Shown here: positions 31,472-32,691 of the stretch, piece after piece
How positions within the stretch are numbered: the first letter of the stretch is position 1
Layout of the letters: each line of letters begins with the position of its first letter
Assembly: GCA_030429665.1 (NCBI GenBank)
Contig: JAUIEZ010000049.1
Span: forward strand, 1 to 32,691
Direction: 5' to 3'
DNA length: 32,691 bases
Source of the DNA: Gammaproteobacteria bacterium
Lineage (GTDB): Bacteria > Pseudomonadota > Gammaproteobacteria > Arenicellales > CAJQKF01
Notes under the pieces: generated by a model
Seen by the model: only the letters and a program-made list of their open reading frames with translations
The model's database searches: none
What the model was told of the DNA's origin: nothing
Made by a program: the position numbers and the translations under genes

Positions 31472-32691
31472 ATGACTCGATCCGGCTTCGTCGGAGCCTT
31501 TCTCACGCGCAACTTGTCCGCTAACGGACGCGACAGCTCGCGGACGCCGGGATATTGCCGCCGCGCGGCCGTCGCACTGCTCATTGTGTCGGCCATGGTT
31601 TTCCCGTCGCTGTCCCATGCGCAGTGGTCCGCGGAACCCGGTGAACGCGTGCGTAACGAATTCGGACCCGAGCAGACGCGATCGGTGCACGCCTGTCGCG
31701 GCGCCTGCGGCATGGACTGCCCTTCGAGTTGCGAGACGAACATCGTCTACGAATGCGCCGACGGCGATTCGCTACGCCGGGTGCGGACCTACACGTGCGG
31801 GACACACCAGGGCTGTCGCGCTCATGACGATTGCCTGGATCGCTGTGCGCAGCAACAGGCCCAGGGTTACGACTGCGCGACGGAATGCAACACACAGGCG
31901 ATTGCCGACTACGGCATCGAGCTGGCCGGCCCCTGGGCCCTTGGCAGCGGACCGTTCGACGGCGAAATCGTCTTCGAATACACCCGCGACGCGCCCGGGG
32001 CGCCCGAAGCGGCCTACCGGTGCCCGGCCGGCACCGAGCGCGTCTGCGACGAAAGCGGCGCACGCTGTCTCGCGGCCGGTTCGCCGGTTGCGCCCGTGTT
32101 CGACGCCTACCTCGCCGAGGAGCCCGGCGTCCTTCAGGTATCAGGGTTCAAATCCGGGCGCGTTTGCATCGAGAACGGCCAGCCTTCGAACGTTTGCGAG
32201 ACGACCGTTGACATTGACGTGATCGGCGATGCGACCTGTGACGACGACGGTTCCGGCACGCCATGCACCTGGTACGGGTTCGAATTCGAATTCGCGAACG
32301 CCGATCCTTCCCAGCCACTGGTGTGCCGTTCCTCGGGCCCAAGCGAGGGATTTCTCGGTGAAATCCTCGAGAACGCGATTCGCGCGGCGCCGGCCAAACA
32401 GGGAACCCAGCTCGGCGACCTGCTCGGGCAACTCAAGAATGAACTGGAGAACGGCTCTTCCCTCTCCGACATGCTCTCGGGAATCACCATCACGCCGAAC
32501 GGGTCCGGCGGACAGGTGCTGGGCGCGCCGGAGCCGGCCCAGGCGACCCGCAAGCCCGGCGTACCGCGAAACGTGACGTTCAACGACGTCGCCGGTCGAA
32601 TGTTCGTGCCGATGTACGAGATTCGCGACGGATCGGCGCAGGAGCCGACGATGGTGCGCGAGATTCGCTGCACGCATCGGGGCTCGCCGGT
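31472..32691 (+). CDS. secreted Cys-rich protein with phospholipase-A2-like CxxHDxC motif (partial, 3' end outside)
   Basis: The frame is open from ATG 31472 to the window end (406 codons). A long signal peptide ends near SHA-QW (residue 50). Residues 75-139 hold eleven cysteines, among them C115-R-A-H118-D119-D-C121, which fits the core of the phospholipase A2 active-site pattern CxxHDxC, although the preceding residue is Gly where most enzymes have a second Cys. The Ca-binding loop YGCxCGxGG is not seen, so activity is uncertain. Later parts (about 150-406) contain scattered Cys pairs, a low-complexity hinge and no named domain. Extracellular or periplasmic location and a disulfide-rich fold are clear; function is not. 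It may share the Fur-like box with the divergent iron operon. Confidence 0.8.
   Translation, partial: MTRSGFVGAFLTRNLSANGRDSSRTPGYCRRAAVALLIVSAMVFPSLSHAQWSAEPGERVRNEFGPEQTRSVHACRGACGMDCPSSCETNIVYECADGDSLRRVRTYTCGTHQGCRAHDDCLDRCAQQQAQGYDCATECNTQAIADYGIELAGPWALGSGPFDGEIVFEYTRDAPGAPEAAYRCPAGTERVCDESGARCLAAGSPVAPVFDAYLAEEPGVLQVSGFKSGRVCIENGQPSNVCETTVDIDVIGDATCDDDGSGTPCTWYGFEFEFANADPSQPLVCRSSGPSEGFLGEILENAIRAAPAKQGTQLGDLLGQLKNELENGSSLSDMLSGITITPNGSGGQVLGAPEPAQATRKPGVPRNVTFNDVAGRMFVPMYEIRDGSAQEPTMVREIRCTHRGSP

Noticed and set aside
1-32691. CRISPR array, prophage or insertion sequence
   Set aside because: No regularly spaced direct repeats, phage structural genes or transposase genes are visible.

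Overview
The window reads as chromosomal DNA of a GC-rich Gram-negative proteobacterium, most likely gammaproteobacterial. The evidence is the YbbA/YbbP-type exporter, the tripartite tricarboxylate transporter, an Fbp-type iron system, a Fur-like operator, a CmoA-like protein and an integron cassette array. No rRNA, tRNA or CRISPR array was found, so the genus cannot be placed.

Left edge (1-3762): a run of integron gene cassettes, all reading on the minus strand and clearly more A+T-rich than the rest. Two full attC sites are visible (1761-1855 and 511-609). Each cassette's 5' end is complementary to the R'' end of its own attC, which fixes the borders. Cassette 1 encodes a translationally coupled FRG-domain protein and a stand-alone DUF262 (GmrS/ParB-like) protein. 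Cassette 2 encodes an unknown 140-aa protein overlapping a protein with a plausible PD-(D/E)XK nuclease core. Cassette 3 encodes an unknown protein cut by the window edge. No integrase gene lies in the 730 bp beside the first cassette, so this is either an integron that lost intI or a cluster of attC sites lacking an integrase. The gene content suggests a phage-defence cassette array and is the best candidate here for an undescribed system.

Middle (4492-19747): core-type genes. These are a YbbA/YbbP ABC exporter, a PAS-GGDEF diguanylate cyclase divergent from a SulP-STAS-cNMP-binding fusion transporter, a TauD/TfdA dioxygenase, an acyl-CoA ligase broken by a small internal deletion, a TauE/SafE exporter, a complete TctC-TctB-TctA uptake system with a strong terminator between tctC and tctB, and an AI-2E family membrane protein.

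Right (19778-32691): a tightly packed minus-strand catabolic operon (alpha/beta hydrolase, flavin reductase with an extra C-terminal domain, luciferase-like monooxygenase, aldehyde dehydrogenase) faces a LysR regulator that is itself coupled to a CmoA-like methyltransferase. Then comes a probable iron-stress operon on the minus strand: DUF4856 lipoprotein-like/periplasmic protein, sterol-desaturase-family di-iron enzyme, FbpA and FbpB, with a Fur-like box upstream and no FbpC ATPase. The window ends inside a secreted Cys-rich protein that carries a phospholipase-A2-like CxxHDxC motif and is divergent from the iron operon.
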